6,567 nucleotides of DNA, from NCBI GenBank assembly GCA_002308195.1, contig DBVU01000050.1, positions 281 through 6,847 on the forward strand, written 5' to 3'. Below, piece by piece: positions 1-6,567 of this stretch. The notes beneath the pieces were generated by a model that made no database searches, was not told the origin of the DNA, and saw only the letters and a list, made by a program, of their open reading frames with translations. Position 1 is the stretch's first letter; the number at the start of each line of letters is the position of its first letter. Made by a program: the position numbers and the translations under genes. The stretch is from Bacteroidales bacterium UBA1256. Its GTDB lineage: Bacteria; Bacteroidota; Bacteroidia; Bacteroidales; Paludibacteraceae.

Positions 1-237
1 CAGGATATCGACTTCTCGACCAGCGCAGAAGAGACTATCGCTTGCAGCTACGAGGGAACGCCAATGGCCATCGGTTTCAAGGCTCCGTTCCTGATCGACC
101 TGCTCTCGTCCATCACCTCGACCGACGTTCAGCTGAAACTGGCTGAGCCATCTCGCGCAGGACTTATTCTGCCAGTCGAGAACGAGGAGAACGAGGAAAT
201 CGTTATGTTGTTGATGCCAATGCTGCTCAACGACTAA
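1..237 (+). CDS. dnaN: DNA polymerase III beta subunit (sliding clamp), C-terminal fragment
   Basis: The reading frame is open from the first base and ends with TAA at 235-237, giving the last 78 residues; the family is usually about 370 residues, so roughly the final fifth is present. The fragment corresponds to clamp domain III. It has a segment of the type YEGTPMAIGFKAPFLIDLL, then a polar segment around LAEPSRAGLILPVE, and ends in VMLLMPMLLND. The final MPM is the conserved C-terminal motif of the clamp, which lines the pocket where polymerase and other clamp partners dock (family knowledge). The protein forms a ring on DNA and tethers the replicative polymerase. Isoleucine is written ATC in six of seven cases and never ATA, suggesting a highly expressed gene. 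The next gene begins after only 35 nt with no hairpin terminator between. The 5' end lies outside the window. Confidence 0.93.
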   Translation, partial: QDIDFSTSAEETIACSYEGTPMAIGFKAPFLIDLLSSITSTDVQLKLAEPSRAGLILPVENEENEEIVMLLMPMLLND

Positions 238-272
238 GAGTGATAGTTAGAAACATTTAGAATCAGAAGTTG
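238..272. other. Short spacer between dnaN and the DUF4954 gene
   Basis: This 35-nt A+T-rich spacer is the longest non-coding stretch in the window. I see no inverted repeat followed by a T run, so no intrinsic terminator, and no match to the Bacteroidetes -7 element TAnnTTTG. Read-through from dnaN is therefore plausible. A weak or atypical promoter cannot be excluded by eye. Confidence 0.55.
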
Positions 273-2255
273 ATGAGTTTTCGTAAACTAACCAACGGGG
301 AGATTGCGCAATTACAGTCGCAAGGCTGCACTGCGAAAGATTGGGGTACGATAGAAGTTGCGCAAGATTTTGATGCGCAATATGTTCAAGATGCCCATTT
401 CTCCGGTCGTGTTCGTCTGGGTGCGTTCCATCGCGAAGTGGAATTGCCCGGAGGACTTCAAGTGCACACGGGTGTTTATCATGCTACGTTGCATAATTGC
501 GAGGTGGGCGATGATGCTCGGTTGTACAATATCCACAACTACATTGCCAACTATCGCATCGGCGCCAATACGTGCATCGAGAATGTCAATGCCATCCTGG
601 TGGACGGCCGCACGACATTCGGTAACGGTGTGCGCGTGCCCGTGATGAACGAAGGTGGCGGACGTGAGATACCTATCTTCAACGAACTGTCGGCCAGTCT
701 GGCTTATATACTGACGCTCTATCGTCATCGTCCGAAGATGATACACGAACTGGAGCGCCAGATAGATGCTTACGCCGAGGCGCAAGCAGCAGAAGTGGGC
801 GAGATAGGCAGTCATGTGCGCATTCTGAATTGCGGAAGCATCAAGAATGTGAAGATAGGCGATTACGCCGAACTGACCGGTGTCAGCCGTCTGAAGAACG
901 GAACCATCAATAGCAATGAGGCAGCGCCTGTCCGTTTGGGTAGTGGTGTGAAGTGTGCCGATTTCATCATCGCTTCGGGCGTGGAGATCGGCGACAGCAC
1001 GTTGGTGGACAAGTGTTTTGTGGGTCAAGGTTGTATTTTCGACAAGCATTACTCGGCGGGCGAGAGTCTGTTCTTCTCCAACTGTCAGGGTATGCACGGC
1101 GAGGCTTGTGCGATTTTTGCGGGTCCGTACACCGTGACGCACCACAAATCGACACTTTTGATTGCGGGTATGTTCTCGTTCCTGAATGCGGGTTCGGGAA
1201 GCAACCAGTCGAACCATATGTACAAACTGGGCCCGATTCACCAAGGTATAGCTGAGCGCGGCGCGAAAACGACCAGCGACAGTTATCTGTTGTGGCCAAG
1301 CAAGATAGGTGCGTTCTCGCTCGTGATGGGGCGTCACACGCATCACTCGGATACCAGTGATCTGCCGTTCTCGTACTTGATAGAGAACAATTCGGAGAGT
1401 TATCTGGTGCCAGGAGCTAATCTGCGTACCGTAGGTACGATTCGTGATGCTCAGAAATGGCCGAAACGTGATAACCGCAAGGATCCGAACCGTCTGGACT
1501 GCATCAATTTCAACTTGCTCAGTCCGTACACGGTACAGAAAATGTGGCGTGGACGCGAGATACTGGACGAACTGCAGATGCTGAGCGGCGAGAATACTGA
1601 GGTTTACGGCTATCGTAACTGTAAGATTCGCAACAGTTCGCTTCGTCACGGACGTGAACTGTATACTATAGGTATTCAGAAATTCCTCGGTAACAGTCTG
1701 ATTAGCCGCTTGGAGAACAAACCGCTCAAGACCATAGGTGATGTGCGTGCTGCGCTCAAGCCGGATAGTCCTGTTGGACTGGGCGACTGGGTAGATTTGG
1801 CCGGACTGATTGCGCCGAAGAGCGAAGTGAAACGTCTGCTAGACGATGTTGAGCAAGGCCAGGTAACGCTAGATGCTATTCGCGAGCGTTTGGCACAAAT
1901 GCATGCTAACTACTATTCCTACGAATGGACATGGGCGTTGGAGAAACTGGAGCAAGTATGGGGCTGCAGCGTGGACCAAGTGACGTTGGACCAAGTGCGC
2001 CAAACCATCGACCAATGGCAAGCAGCCGTGATCAAACTGGACAGAATGGTTTACGACGATGCACGCAAAGAATTTGACCTGAACAGCCAAACAGGCTTCG
2101 GCGTGGATGGCGACCGTGAGCAGGCGGAGGCTGATTTTGAGGAAGTACGCGGTTCGTTCGAGTCCAATTCGTTTGTGAAGGCTGTGCTCGAGCATATAGA
2201 ACGTAAGAGTGCGCTGGGCGACAAGATGCGCGCAGCGTTGGAAAAAGTGAAATAA
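273..2255 (+). CDS. DUF4954-family protein with left-handed beta-helix domain
   Basis: The product is a 660-residue soluble protein of unknown function with no signal peptide or membrane segment. I recognise it as a DUF4954-type protein of Bacteroidales. Residues about 60-125 and 175-260 show the irregular hexapeptide pattern of a left-handed beta-helix (for example IGANTCIENVNAILV, VEIGDSTLVDKCFVGQGCIF), the fold of GlmU/LpxA-type sugar-nucleotide and acyl transferases. Residues about 280-390 are dense in His, Asn and Ser (H290-H291, N311, N314-H315, H323, H355, H357-H358, N372-N373) and resemble a ligand or catalytic site. Between the helix parts lies an alpha-helical insert (about 138-172). 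Residues about 415-660 are mostly helical and probably form a separate domain (DUF6819-like, from memory). I chose ATG at 273; an in-frame TTG directly before it (270) is less likely. An enzymatic role in nucleotide-sugar or envelope metabolism is only inference from the fold. Confidence 0.85.
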   Translation: MSFRKLTNGEIAQLQSQGCTAKDWGTIEVAQDFDAQYVQDAHFSGRVRLGAFHREVELPGGLQVHTGVYHATLHNCEVGDDARLYNIHNYIANYRIGANTCIENVNAILVDGRTTFGNGVRVPVMNEGGGREIPIFNELSASLAYILTLYRHRPKMIHELERQIDAYAEAQAAEVGEIGSHVRILNCGSIKNVKIGDYAELTGVSRLKNGTINSNEAAPVRLGSGVKCADFIIASGVEIGDSTLVDKCFVGQGCIFDKHYSAGESLFFSNCQGMHGEACAIFAGPYTVTHHKSTLLIAGMFSFLNAGSGSNQSNHMYKLGPIHQGIAERGAKTTSDSYLLWPSKIGAFSLVMGRHTHHSDTSDLPFSYLIENNSESYLVPGANLRTVGTIRDAQKWPKRDNRKDPNRLDCINFNLLSPYTVQKMWRGREILDELQMLSGENTEVYGYRNCKIRNSSLRHGRELYTIGIQKFLGNSLISRLENKPLKTIGDVRAALKPDSPVGLGDWVDLAGLIAPKSEVKRLLDDVEQGQVTLDAIRERLAQMHANYYSYEWTWALEKLEQVWGCSVDQVTLDQVRQTIDQWQAAVIKLDRMVYDDARKEFDLNSQTGFGVDGDREQAEADFEEVRGSFESNSFVKAVLEHIERKSALGDKMRAALEKVK

Positions 2256-2264
2256 CACGAACCA

Positions 2265-3071
2265 GTGAATGCGAGTTTAACCATATTAGGCTGCGGCAGT
2301 GCGAAACCGACCAAAGATAATTGGCCGTCGGCTCAGCTATTGGACATTTGCGACAAATCGTTTCTGATTGATTGCGGCGAAGGAGTTCAGCTGACGATGC
2401 AGCAAATGGGTCTGCACACATCGCGGCTGTACAATATCTTTATCTCGCATCTGCATGGCGATCACTGTTTCGGTCTGATTGGTTTGCTCTCAACGCTAGC
2501 GATGCTGAAGCGCACGCAACCGATGCATATCTACGCGCACGGCGACCTGGAGAAACTGATGCGCCCGTGGCTGGACTACTATTGCCAGGATTGTTCGTAC
2601 GAGATCATTTTCCATACCATCAATCCTCGTCGCCACGCGGTTATCTACGAAGATCGTACGGTCAAGGTAGAGACTATTCCGCTGAAGCACGGTGTGCCAT
2701 GCTGCGGATTCCTCTTCTCGGAGACGCATCGTGTGGCGCGCGAAGAGGGCGGATTTGACCATGTGACGAAAAAACGGTACGCTTATTGTGCAGACACACA
2801 ATATAGCGAGAAGATAGTGCCGATCATTCAGGGTGTGGATCTGCTTTATCACGAATCGACATTCCTGGATGATATGTCTGTTCGCAGCCGAATGTTCAAA
2901 CATTCTACGGCTCGTCAGGCGGCCACGATAGCGCAGAAAGCCGAAGTGGGACAATTGCTTTTGGGTCACTATAGTGCGCGCGTGGAGAATCACTCGTTGT
3001 TCCTCACTGAGGCGCAAGAGGTTTTTCCCAACGTGCGACTGGGCAAAGAGAGAGAAAAGATAGAATTCTGA
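2265..3071 (+). CDS. rnz: Ribonuclease Z (tRNase Z), form with shortened exosite arm
   Basis: tRNase Z is a cytoplasmic metallo-beta-lactamase-fold, zinc-dependent endonuclease that trims the 3' trailer of tRNA precursors. The 268-residue product has the N-terminal GCGSAKPT segment, the family motif SHLHGDH (H62, H64, D66, H67), H142 in LKHGVP, D177 in YCADT, H213 in FKHSTA and H235 in GHYSAR. These match the E. coli zinc ligands H64, H66, D68, H69, H141, D212 and H270 and the catalytic H248. The H213-H235 spacing of 22 equals that in E. coli, but H142-D177 is 35 residues against about 71. The missing part is where the tRNA-binding flexible arm normally lies, and it explains the short total length (usual about 300). 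The start is GTG at 2265, 9 nt after the previous stop; it is the only start in frame that keeps the N-terminal strand. The stop lies 1 nt before radA. Confidence 0.93.
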   Translation: MNASLTILGCGSAKPTKDNWPSAQLLDICDKSFLIDCGEGVQLTMQQMGLHTSRLYNIFISHLHGDHCFGLIGLLSTLAMLKRTQPMHIYAHGDLEKLMRPWLDYYCQDCSYEIIFHTINPRRHAVIYEDRTVKVETIPLKHGVPCCGFLFSETHRVAREEGGFDHVTKKRYAYCADTQYSEKIVPIIQGVDLLYHESTFLDDMSVRSRMFKHSTARQAATIAQKAEVGQLLLGHYSARVENHSLFLTEAQEVFPNVRLGKEREKIEF

Positions 3072-3072
3072 T

Positions 3073-4437
3073 ATGGCGAAGTCGACGATACAATATGTAT
3101 GTTCTTCCTGTGGGGCCAAAGCTCCTCAGTTGCTAGGCCGTTGTCCGGTCTGCGGAGAGTGGGGAACCTATGAGGAAGAGGTAGTAGCCGCAACTCCTAA
3201 ACGCGGTGTGGCTCCTCGTTCGATAGGCGACACCAAACCACAACGTCTGCAAGACGTAGTGGCGACCGAGGAAATGCGCATAGACATGCATAACGGCGAA
3301 CTCAATCGCGTGTTAGGCGGAGGATTGGTGCCGGGCAGTCTGGTGTTGCTGGGCGGTGAACCCGGTATAGGCAAATCGACCCTGGCGCTGCAAGTATTGA
3401 TGCAACTGGGCGAACGCAAGACGTTCTACGCTTCGGGCGAGGAGAGCGTGCGTCAACTCAAACTGCGTGCAGAACGCCTGGCGGGGGATGCGCAGAATCT
3501 GTACATCTCTAGCGAGACTTCGTTGGAACGCATACTTGAACAAGTCAAAGACTTGGAGCCAGAAGTGGTGGTAATCGACTCGATTCAGACTATCGGAACA
3601 GAAGCTATCGAGGCGTCCATCGGCAGTCTGAGCCAAGTACGCGAATGTGCCGCACGTATTTTGGAGTTCGCGAAGACACGCAATATACCCTTCATCCTCA
3701 TCGGCCATATCAACAAAGAAGGTTCGCTGGCCGGACCGAAAGTACTGGAACACATCGTTGACACGGTGCTGCAGTTTGAGGGCGATCAGCAATATATCTA
3801 CCGCATCCTTCGTGCGCAGAAAAACCGATTTGGCTCGACTGCTGAATTGGGTATCTATGAGATGCGCCAAGAGGGTCTGCGCGAAGTGACCAATCCTTCG
3901 GAATTGTTGCTCTCGACCGCTCGCGAAGGACTCTCGGGTATCGCTATTGCTGCGGCGGTGGAAGGTATTCGGCCGCTTCTGATTGAGGTGCAAGCCCTCG
4001 TTTCCTCTGCTGCCTATGGCACGCCTCAACGCTCGTCTACGGGTTTTGATGGTCGCCGACTGAATATGTTGTTGGCAGTGCTTGAGAAACGCGTGGGATT
4101 CAAACTGCTGCAGAAAGATGTGTTCGTCAATATTGCAGGTGGATTGCGTGTCCAGGATCCGGCTATCGACTTAGCCGTATTGGCCGCAGTGCTGAGCAGC
4201 AATATGGATCTGGCGCTAGATGCCTCCACTTGCCTTTGCGGCGAAGTGGGCCTGGCGGGCGAGATTCGTTCGGTCAATCGTATCGAGCAACGTATTGCTG
4301 AGGCGCAGAAACTGGGCTTCAAGCGCATTATCATACCCGCCGACCATAAGATAGATACTAAACGTTACCAGATAGAAGTAGTGGGCGTTCGCAAAGTAAC
4401 CGATGCATTCCGCCTGCTGATTAAACAGAATGGCTAA
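3073..4437 (+). CDS. radA: DNA repair protein RadA (Sms), branch-migration ATPase
   Basis: RadA is a RecA-like, DnaB-related hexameric motor that promotes branch migration and D-loop extension during homologous recombination. The 454 residues are the normal full length. In order: an N-terminal C4 zinc finger (C10, C13, C24, C27, in CSSCGAKAPQLLGRCPVCG); the ATPase core with Walker A GEPGIGKS at 95-102 and Walker B VVVIDS at 165-170; the RadA-specific KNRFG motif at 250-254; and a C-terminal Lon-protease-like domain from about 270, including AGGLRVQDPAIDLAVLAA near 355-372. In this family that last domain is a DNA-binding scaffold, not a protease. No key residue is missing. The start ATG lies 1 nt after the rnz stop, preceded by a purine-rich stretch (gagagagaaaagat). 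The 3' end overlaps the next gene by 8 nt. Confidence 0.97.
   Translation: MAKSTIQYVCSSCGAKAPQLLGRCPVCGEWGTYEEEVVAATPKRGVAPRSIGDTKPQRLQDVVATEEMRIDMHNGELNRVLGGGLVPGSLVLLGGEPGIGKSTLALQVLMQLGERKTFYASGEESVRQLKLRAERLAGDAQNLYISSETSLERILEQVKDLEPEVVVIDSIQTIGTEAIEASIGSLSQVRECAARILEFAKTRNIPFILIGHINKEGSLAGPKVLEHIVDTVLQFEGDQQYIYRILRAQKNRFGSTAELGIYEMRQEGLREVTNPSELLLSTAREGLSGIAIAAAVEGIRPLLIEVQALVSSAAYGTPQRSSTGFDGRRLNMLLAVLEKRVGFKLLQKDVFVNIAGGLRVQDPAIDLAVLAAVLSSNMDLALDASTCLCGEVGLAGEIRSVNRIEQRIAEAQKLGFKRIIIPADHKIDTKRYQIEVVGVRKVTDAFRLLIKQNG
4430..4437 (+). other. Overlapping stop/start (radA to barrel gene)
   Basis: The start codon and second codon of the barrel gene (ATGGCTAA) contain the last codon bases and the TAA stop of radA. 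An 8-nt overlap without a separate ribosome-binding sequence suggests that ribosomes ending radA re-initiate on the next gene. Coupling is inferred from the geometry only. Confidence 0.6.
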
Positions 4438-5131
4438 CCGACTGAAATATAGTTTGATGCTCCTACTCATGACGATGAGCATGGCGGTGTTTGCGGACAA
4501 TCGTCCCTACCTGTGCGAAATAGGCTTGCAGGCGGGTTGCGGTTACTATGTCGGCGATGCTACTCCGCACATCTTCATGAATGTACGCGAAGCGTACGGT
4601 GTCCATTTCCGCTACAAGTTTACCCAACGCTGGGCGCTACAAGCCAAAGCTTCGGGTCAGCGCATTGCCGGTTACGACTATACTATTCGTGGCGAGAAAC
4701 TGGATACACGTTGGACCAACCAACTGGTCAATATAGATGTGATGGCGGAATTCAATTTCTTCCGCTTTGGGGCATCGAACAAGTACGACAAACGTATCAA
4801 ACCGTATACTCCGTATATATTCCTTGGAGTAGGAGCCAGTGTCTATGGTGCAGATGCATCCAATCGCCCTACTTTTAGTAGTGTGGCAGCCTATGTGCCA
4901 CTGGGCATCGGATTTAAGTGGAAATTCTCCGAGTGGTGTGGACTGAATGCCGCTTGGCAACACAATATCTATATTGCCGACGATCTCGAGAGTCGAGAGA
5001 CGCTCGACAATAAGCATAACTTGAACGGATCTAACTGGATGAACTGCGATGTGGTAGGTCAGCTGACAGTAGGTATTGTGTTTGAGTTTGGCAAGGCATC
5101 TAAGGAATGCCGCATATGTAACAACAACTAA
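4430..5131 (+). CDS. DUF6089-like outer-membrane beta-barrel protein
   Basis: The 233-residue product starts with a typical signal peptide: basic N-terminus (R4, K6), hydrophobic core about 8-21 and likely cleavage after VFA at residue 22. The rest is rich in aromatic and glycine residues in short alternating strands (for example [48 protein letters not shown]), as in a small eight-stranded-type barrel. Its place directly before uppS and bamA matches the DUF6089 family of Bacteroidetes, whose function is not established. The last predicted strand ends at F220, followed by a 13-residue tail containing C227 and C230 (CRIC). The start codon lies inside the end of radA (8-nt overlap ATGGCTAA), suggesting translational coupling. 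The family name is less certain than the barrel prediction. Confidence 0.8.
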   Translation: MANRLKYSLMLLLMTMSMAVFADNRPYLCEIGLQAGCGYYVGDATPHIFMNVREAYGVHFRYKFTQRWALQAKASGQRIAGYDYTIRGEKLDTRWTNQLVNIDVMAEFNFFRFGASNKYDKRIKPYTPYIFLGVGASVYGADASNRPTFSSVAAYVPLGIGFKWKFSEWCGLNAAWQHNIYIADDLESRETLDNKHNLNGSNWMNCDVVGQLTVGIVFEFGKASKECRICNNN

Positions 5132-5132
5132 G

Positions 5133-5873
5133 ATGAGTTATAAAGAACAAATAGATTCCGCACGCTTGCCGCGCCATATTGCCATCATCATGGATGGTAA
5201 CGGCCGTTGGGCTAAACGCCAAGGTTTGGCGCGTATGTTTGGCCATAAGCAAGGTGTGGAGGCGGTACACAAGATCACGGTGGCTGCTACCGAGTTGGGA
5301 ATTGAATACCTGACGCTCTATACTTTCTCGACCGAGAACTGGAATCGTCCGAAAGAGGAAGTGGATGCGCTGATGGTTCTGTTGGTGGACACTATTGCTA
5401 AGGAGACTCCTACGCTGATGAACAATAATGTTCGTCTGCAGGCTATTGGCGATCTGGATCGTCTGCCTGAGACCGCACGCGAGAAATTCCAGAACTGTAT
5501 CGAGCAAACCAGCCGAAATACGGGCCTGACCATGGTGTTGGCATTGAGCTATTCGGCTCGTTGGGAGATTACGCGTGCGATGCAAAACGCTGTCCGTTTG
5601 GCGCAAAAGGGCCAACTGCGCGCCGAAGAAGTCAACGAGCAACTGGTTAGTTCGCTCATGACTACGGCCGAGATGCCTGACCCGGATTTGCTCATCCGAA
5701 CCAGTGGAGAATACCGTATCAGCAATTTCCTGTTGTGGCAATTGGCTTATAGCGAACTGTATTTCACCGACCGCCTTTGGCCGGAATTTGACGAGGAAGA
5801 ACTGTACAAGGCTATTGTGGATTACCAGAAACGTGAACGCCGATTTGGCAAAACAAGCGAACAAATAAAATAG
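5133..5873 (+). CDS. uppS: Isoprenyl transferase (undecaprenyl diphosphate synthase)
   Basis: UppS is a cytosolic cis-prenyltransferase. It adds isopentenyl diphosphate units to farnesyl diphosphate to make the C55 lipid carrier precursor for peptidoglycan and surface glycans. The 246-residue product has the signature [17 protein letters not shown] at 15-31 (catalytic D21, diphosphate-binding R25), H38 in FGHKQG, FSTENW at 65-70, and [19 protein letters not shown] at 185-203 (R189, R195), with E208 matching the Mg-binding Glu213 of E. coli. Length is normal. I chose ATG at 5133, one base after the previous stop. An in-frame ATG at 5076 would add 19 residues read out of frame from the end of the barrel gene and matches nothing in the family. 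Product chain length (C55) is inferred from the family. Confidence 0.96.
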   Translation: MSYKEQIDSARLPRHIAIIMDGNGRWAKRQGLARMFGHKQGVEAVHKITVAATELGIEYLTLYTFSTENWNRPKEEVDALMVLLVDTIAKETPTLMNNNVRLQAIGDLDRLPETAREKFQNCIEQTSRNTGLTMVLALSYSARWEITRAMQNAVRLAQKGQLRAEEVNEQLVSSLMTTAEMPDPDLLIRTSGEYRISNFLLWQLAYSELYFTDRLWPEFDEEELYKAIVDYQKRERRFGKTSEQIK

Positions 5874-6567
5874 TGAAACGACTACTTAATATATTTATCC
5901 TTCTGTTCTCTGTCCTGGCCCTATGGGCGCAGAGCGAGAGTATAGTGGTGGACACTACCTCTTCTGCTGCTATCGATATGCCGGCTCCGGAGATCGAATA
6001 CACCCTCACTCGCAATACGTACGAGATTGCCGGTATCGAGGTGGAGGGTGCTGATAGTTACGAAGATTTTGTGTTGATCGGCTTCTCCGGACTCGCCGTG
6101 GGCGATAAGATCGAGGTGCCGGGCGACCAGATCACGAAAGCCATCAAGCGCTTCTGGAAGCAAGGCCTCTTCTCTTCGGTTAAGATTCGTGCGAAGAAGA
6201 TTGAGGGCAACAAGATCTGGCTGGTTATCGACCTGGTTCAGCGTCCGCGTGTCAGCGAAGTGCGCTACGAAGGACTCAAGAAGAGCGAGAAAGAGGATGT
6301 GGAGGTCAAGGTAGGTATTCGTCAGGGATCGCAGATGACGCCTAACCTGGAGGACCATGCCAAAACAGTTATCAAGAAATATCTGGCCGAGAAGGGTTTC
6401 CACAATGCCGAAGTCACTGTCCTTCAGCAGAATGACCCGGATCACCCGGGCTATGTGCGCGTGCTCTTGGCTATCGACAAGAAGGAGAAAACCAAAGTCG
6501 GCAAGATTTACATCACGGGCAACGAGGCGCTGACCGACCGCCAGATCAACAAGGCGATGAAGAAGAC
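5873..6567 (+). CDS. bamA: Outer-membrane protein assembly factor BamA, N-terminal part
   Basis: The frame opens with GTG at 5873, overlapping the uppS stop by one base (TAGTG), and runs off the window edge after 231 complete codons. BamA is the central Omp85-family insertase that folds beta-barrels into the outer membrane. A signal peptide is visible (KRLLNIFILLFSVLALWA, cleavage after A19), then a linker of about 30 residues. POTRA 1 spans about 50-126 (EIAGIEVEGADSYEDFVLIG, then IKRFWKQGLFSSVKI) and POTRA 2 about 127-204 (VSEVRYEGLKKSEKEDV, then IKKYLAEKGFHNAEVTV). POTRA 3 opens at about 207 (KVGKIYITGNEALTDRQI). The barrel lies downstream. The typical POTRA helix-strand pattern and the position after uppS make this secure. 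No ATG fits; the GTG directly before the basic signal-peptide start is the best choice. Codon use is strongly biased to ATC and AAG. Confidence 0.94.
   Translation, partial: MKRLLNIFILLFSVLALWAQSESIVVDTTSSAAIDMPAPEIEYTLTRNTYEIAGIEVEGADSYEDFVLIGFSGLAVGDKIEVPGDQITKAIKRFWKQGLFSSVKIRAKKIEGNKIWLVIDLVQRPRVSEVRYEGLKKSEKEDVEVKVGIRQGSQMTPNLEDHAKTVIKKYLAEKGFHNAEVTVLQQNDPDHPGYVRVLLAIDKKEKTKVGKIYITGNEALTDRQINKAMKK

Noticed and set aside
312..1649. Long open frame of 445 codons on the minus strand opposite the DUF4954 gene
   Set aside because: The + strand gene has clear family features. The minus-strand product shows no recognisable domain and no secretion signal, and fits a shadow frame produced by codon bias.
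1792..1799. TAGATTTG, a second match to TAnnTTTG
   Set aside because: It lies within the DUF4954 coding region far from any gene start, and such an 8-mer is expected by chance in a window this size.
3880..4437. Possible active Lon-type protease in the C-terminal part of RadA
   Set aside because: This domain is a normal part of RadA and in the family is a non-proteolytic DNA-binding scaffold.
4984..4998. Hairpin TCTCGA-GAG-TCGAGA as a possible terminator
   Set aside because: It lies inside the DUF6089-like coding region, has only a 6-bp stem and is not followed by a T run.
5076..5132. N-terminal extension of uppS from the ATG at 5076
   Set aside because: It would overlap the barrel gene out of frame, and the 19 extra residues do not resemble a family N-terminus. 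ATG at 5133 sits one base after the upstream stop and gives a normal-length protein.
5234..5241. TATGTTTG, matching the Bacteroidetes -7 promoter element TAnnTTTG
   Set aside because: It lies inside uppS, encodes conserved residues (M-F-G) and has no TTTG-type -33 element at the right distance.
5100..5864. Open frame of 254 codons on the minus strand opposite uppS
   Set aside because: It mirrors uppS almost exactly, shows no motifs, and uppS has all catalytic residues, so it is a shadow.

Overview
The window looks like a chromosomal housekeeping segment of a Bacteroidetes bacterium, most likely of the order Bacteroidales. Three things point there. The large beta-helix protein is a DUF4954-type protein, a family I know from Bacteroidales. 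A DUF6089-like outer-membrane barrel lies directly before uppS and bamA, which is a characteristic Bacteroidetes order. Starts lack clear Shine-Dalgarno sequences, as is usual in that phylum. I cannot assign family or genus.

All seven genes lie on the + strand and are packed very tightly. In order they are the 3' end of dnaN (1-237), a DUF4954 beta-helix protein (273-2255), rnz encoding tRNase Z (2265-3071), radA (3073-4437), a DUF6089-like outer-membrane protein (4430-5131), uppS (5133-5873) and the 5' part of bamA (5873 to the window edge). The gaps are 35, 9, 1, -8, 1 and -1 nt. No intergenic stretch could hold a terminator, so at least DUF4954 to bamA reads as one transcription unit, perhaps including dnaN. 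No RNA gene, mobile element, CRISPR array or long repeat was seen, and there is no gene-free stretch above 35 nt.

The unit mixes three jobs: genome maintenance (sliding clamp, RadA), tRNA 3'-end maturation (tRNase Z), and envelope construction. In the last group UppS makes the undecaprenyl diphosphate carrier used for peptidoglycan and surface polysaccharides. BamA inserts outer-membrane beta-barrels, and the DUF6089-like protein is itself a predicted barrel. The role of the DUF4954 protein is unknown.

The most unusual feature is the tRNase Z. All metal-site residues are present, but the segment that normally carries the protruding tRNA-binding arm (exosite) is about 36 residues shorter than in E. 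coli. The other notable points are an uncharacterised His/Asn/Ser-rich patch in the DUF4954 protein, a codon-usage contrast between bamA/dnaN and the genes between them, and GTG starts for rnz and bamA. I found no evidence of a defence system or other novel multi-gene system.
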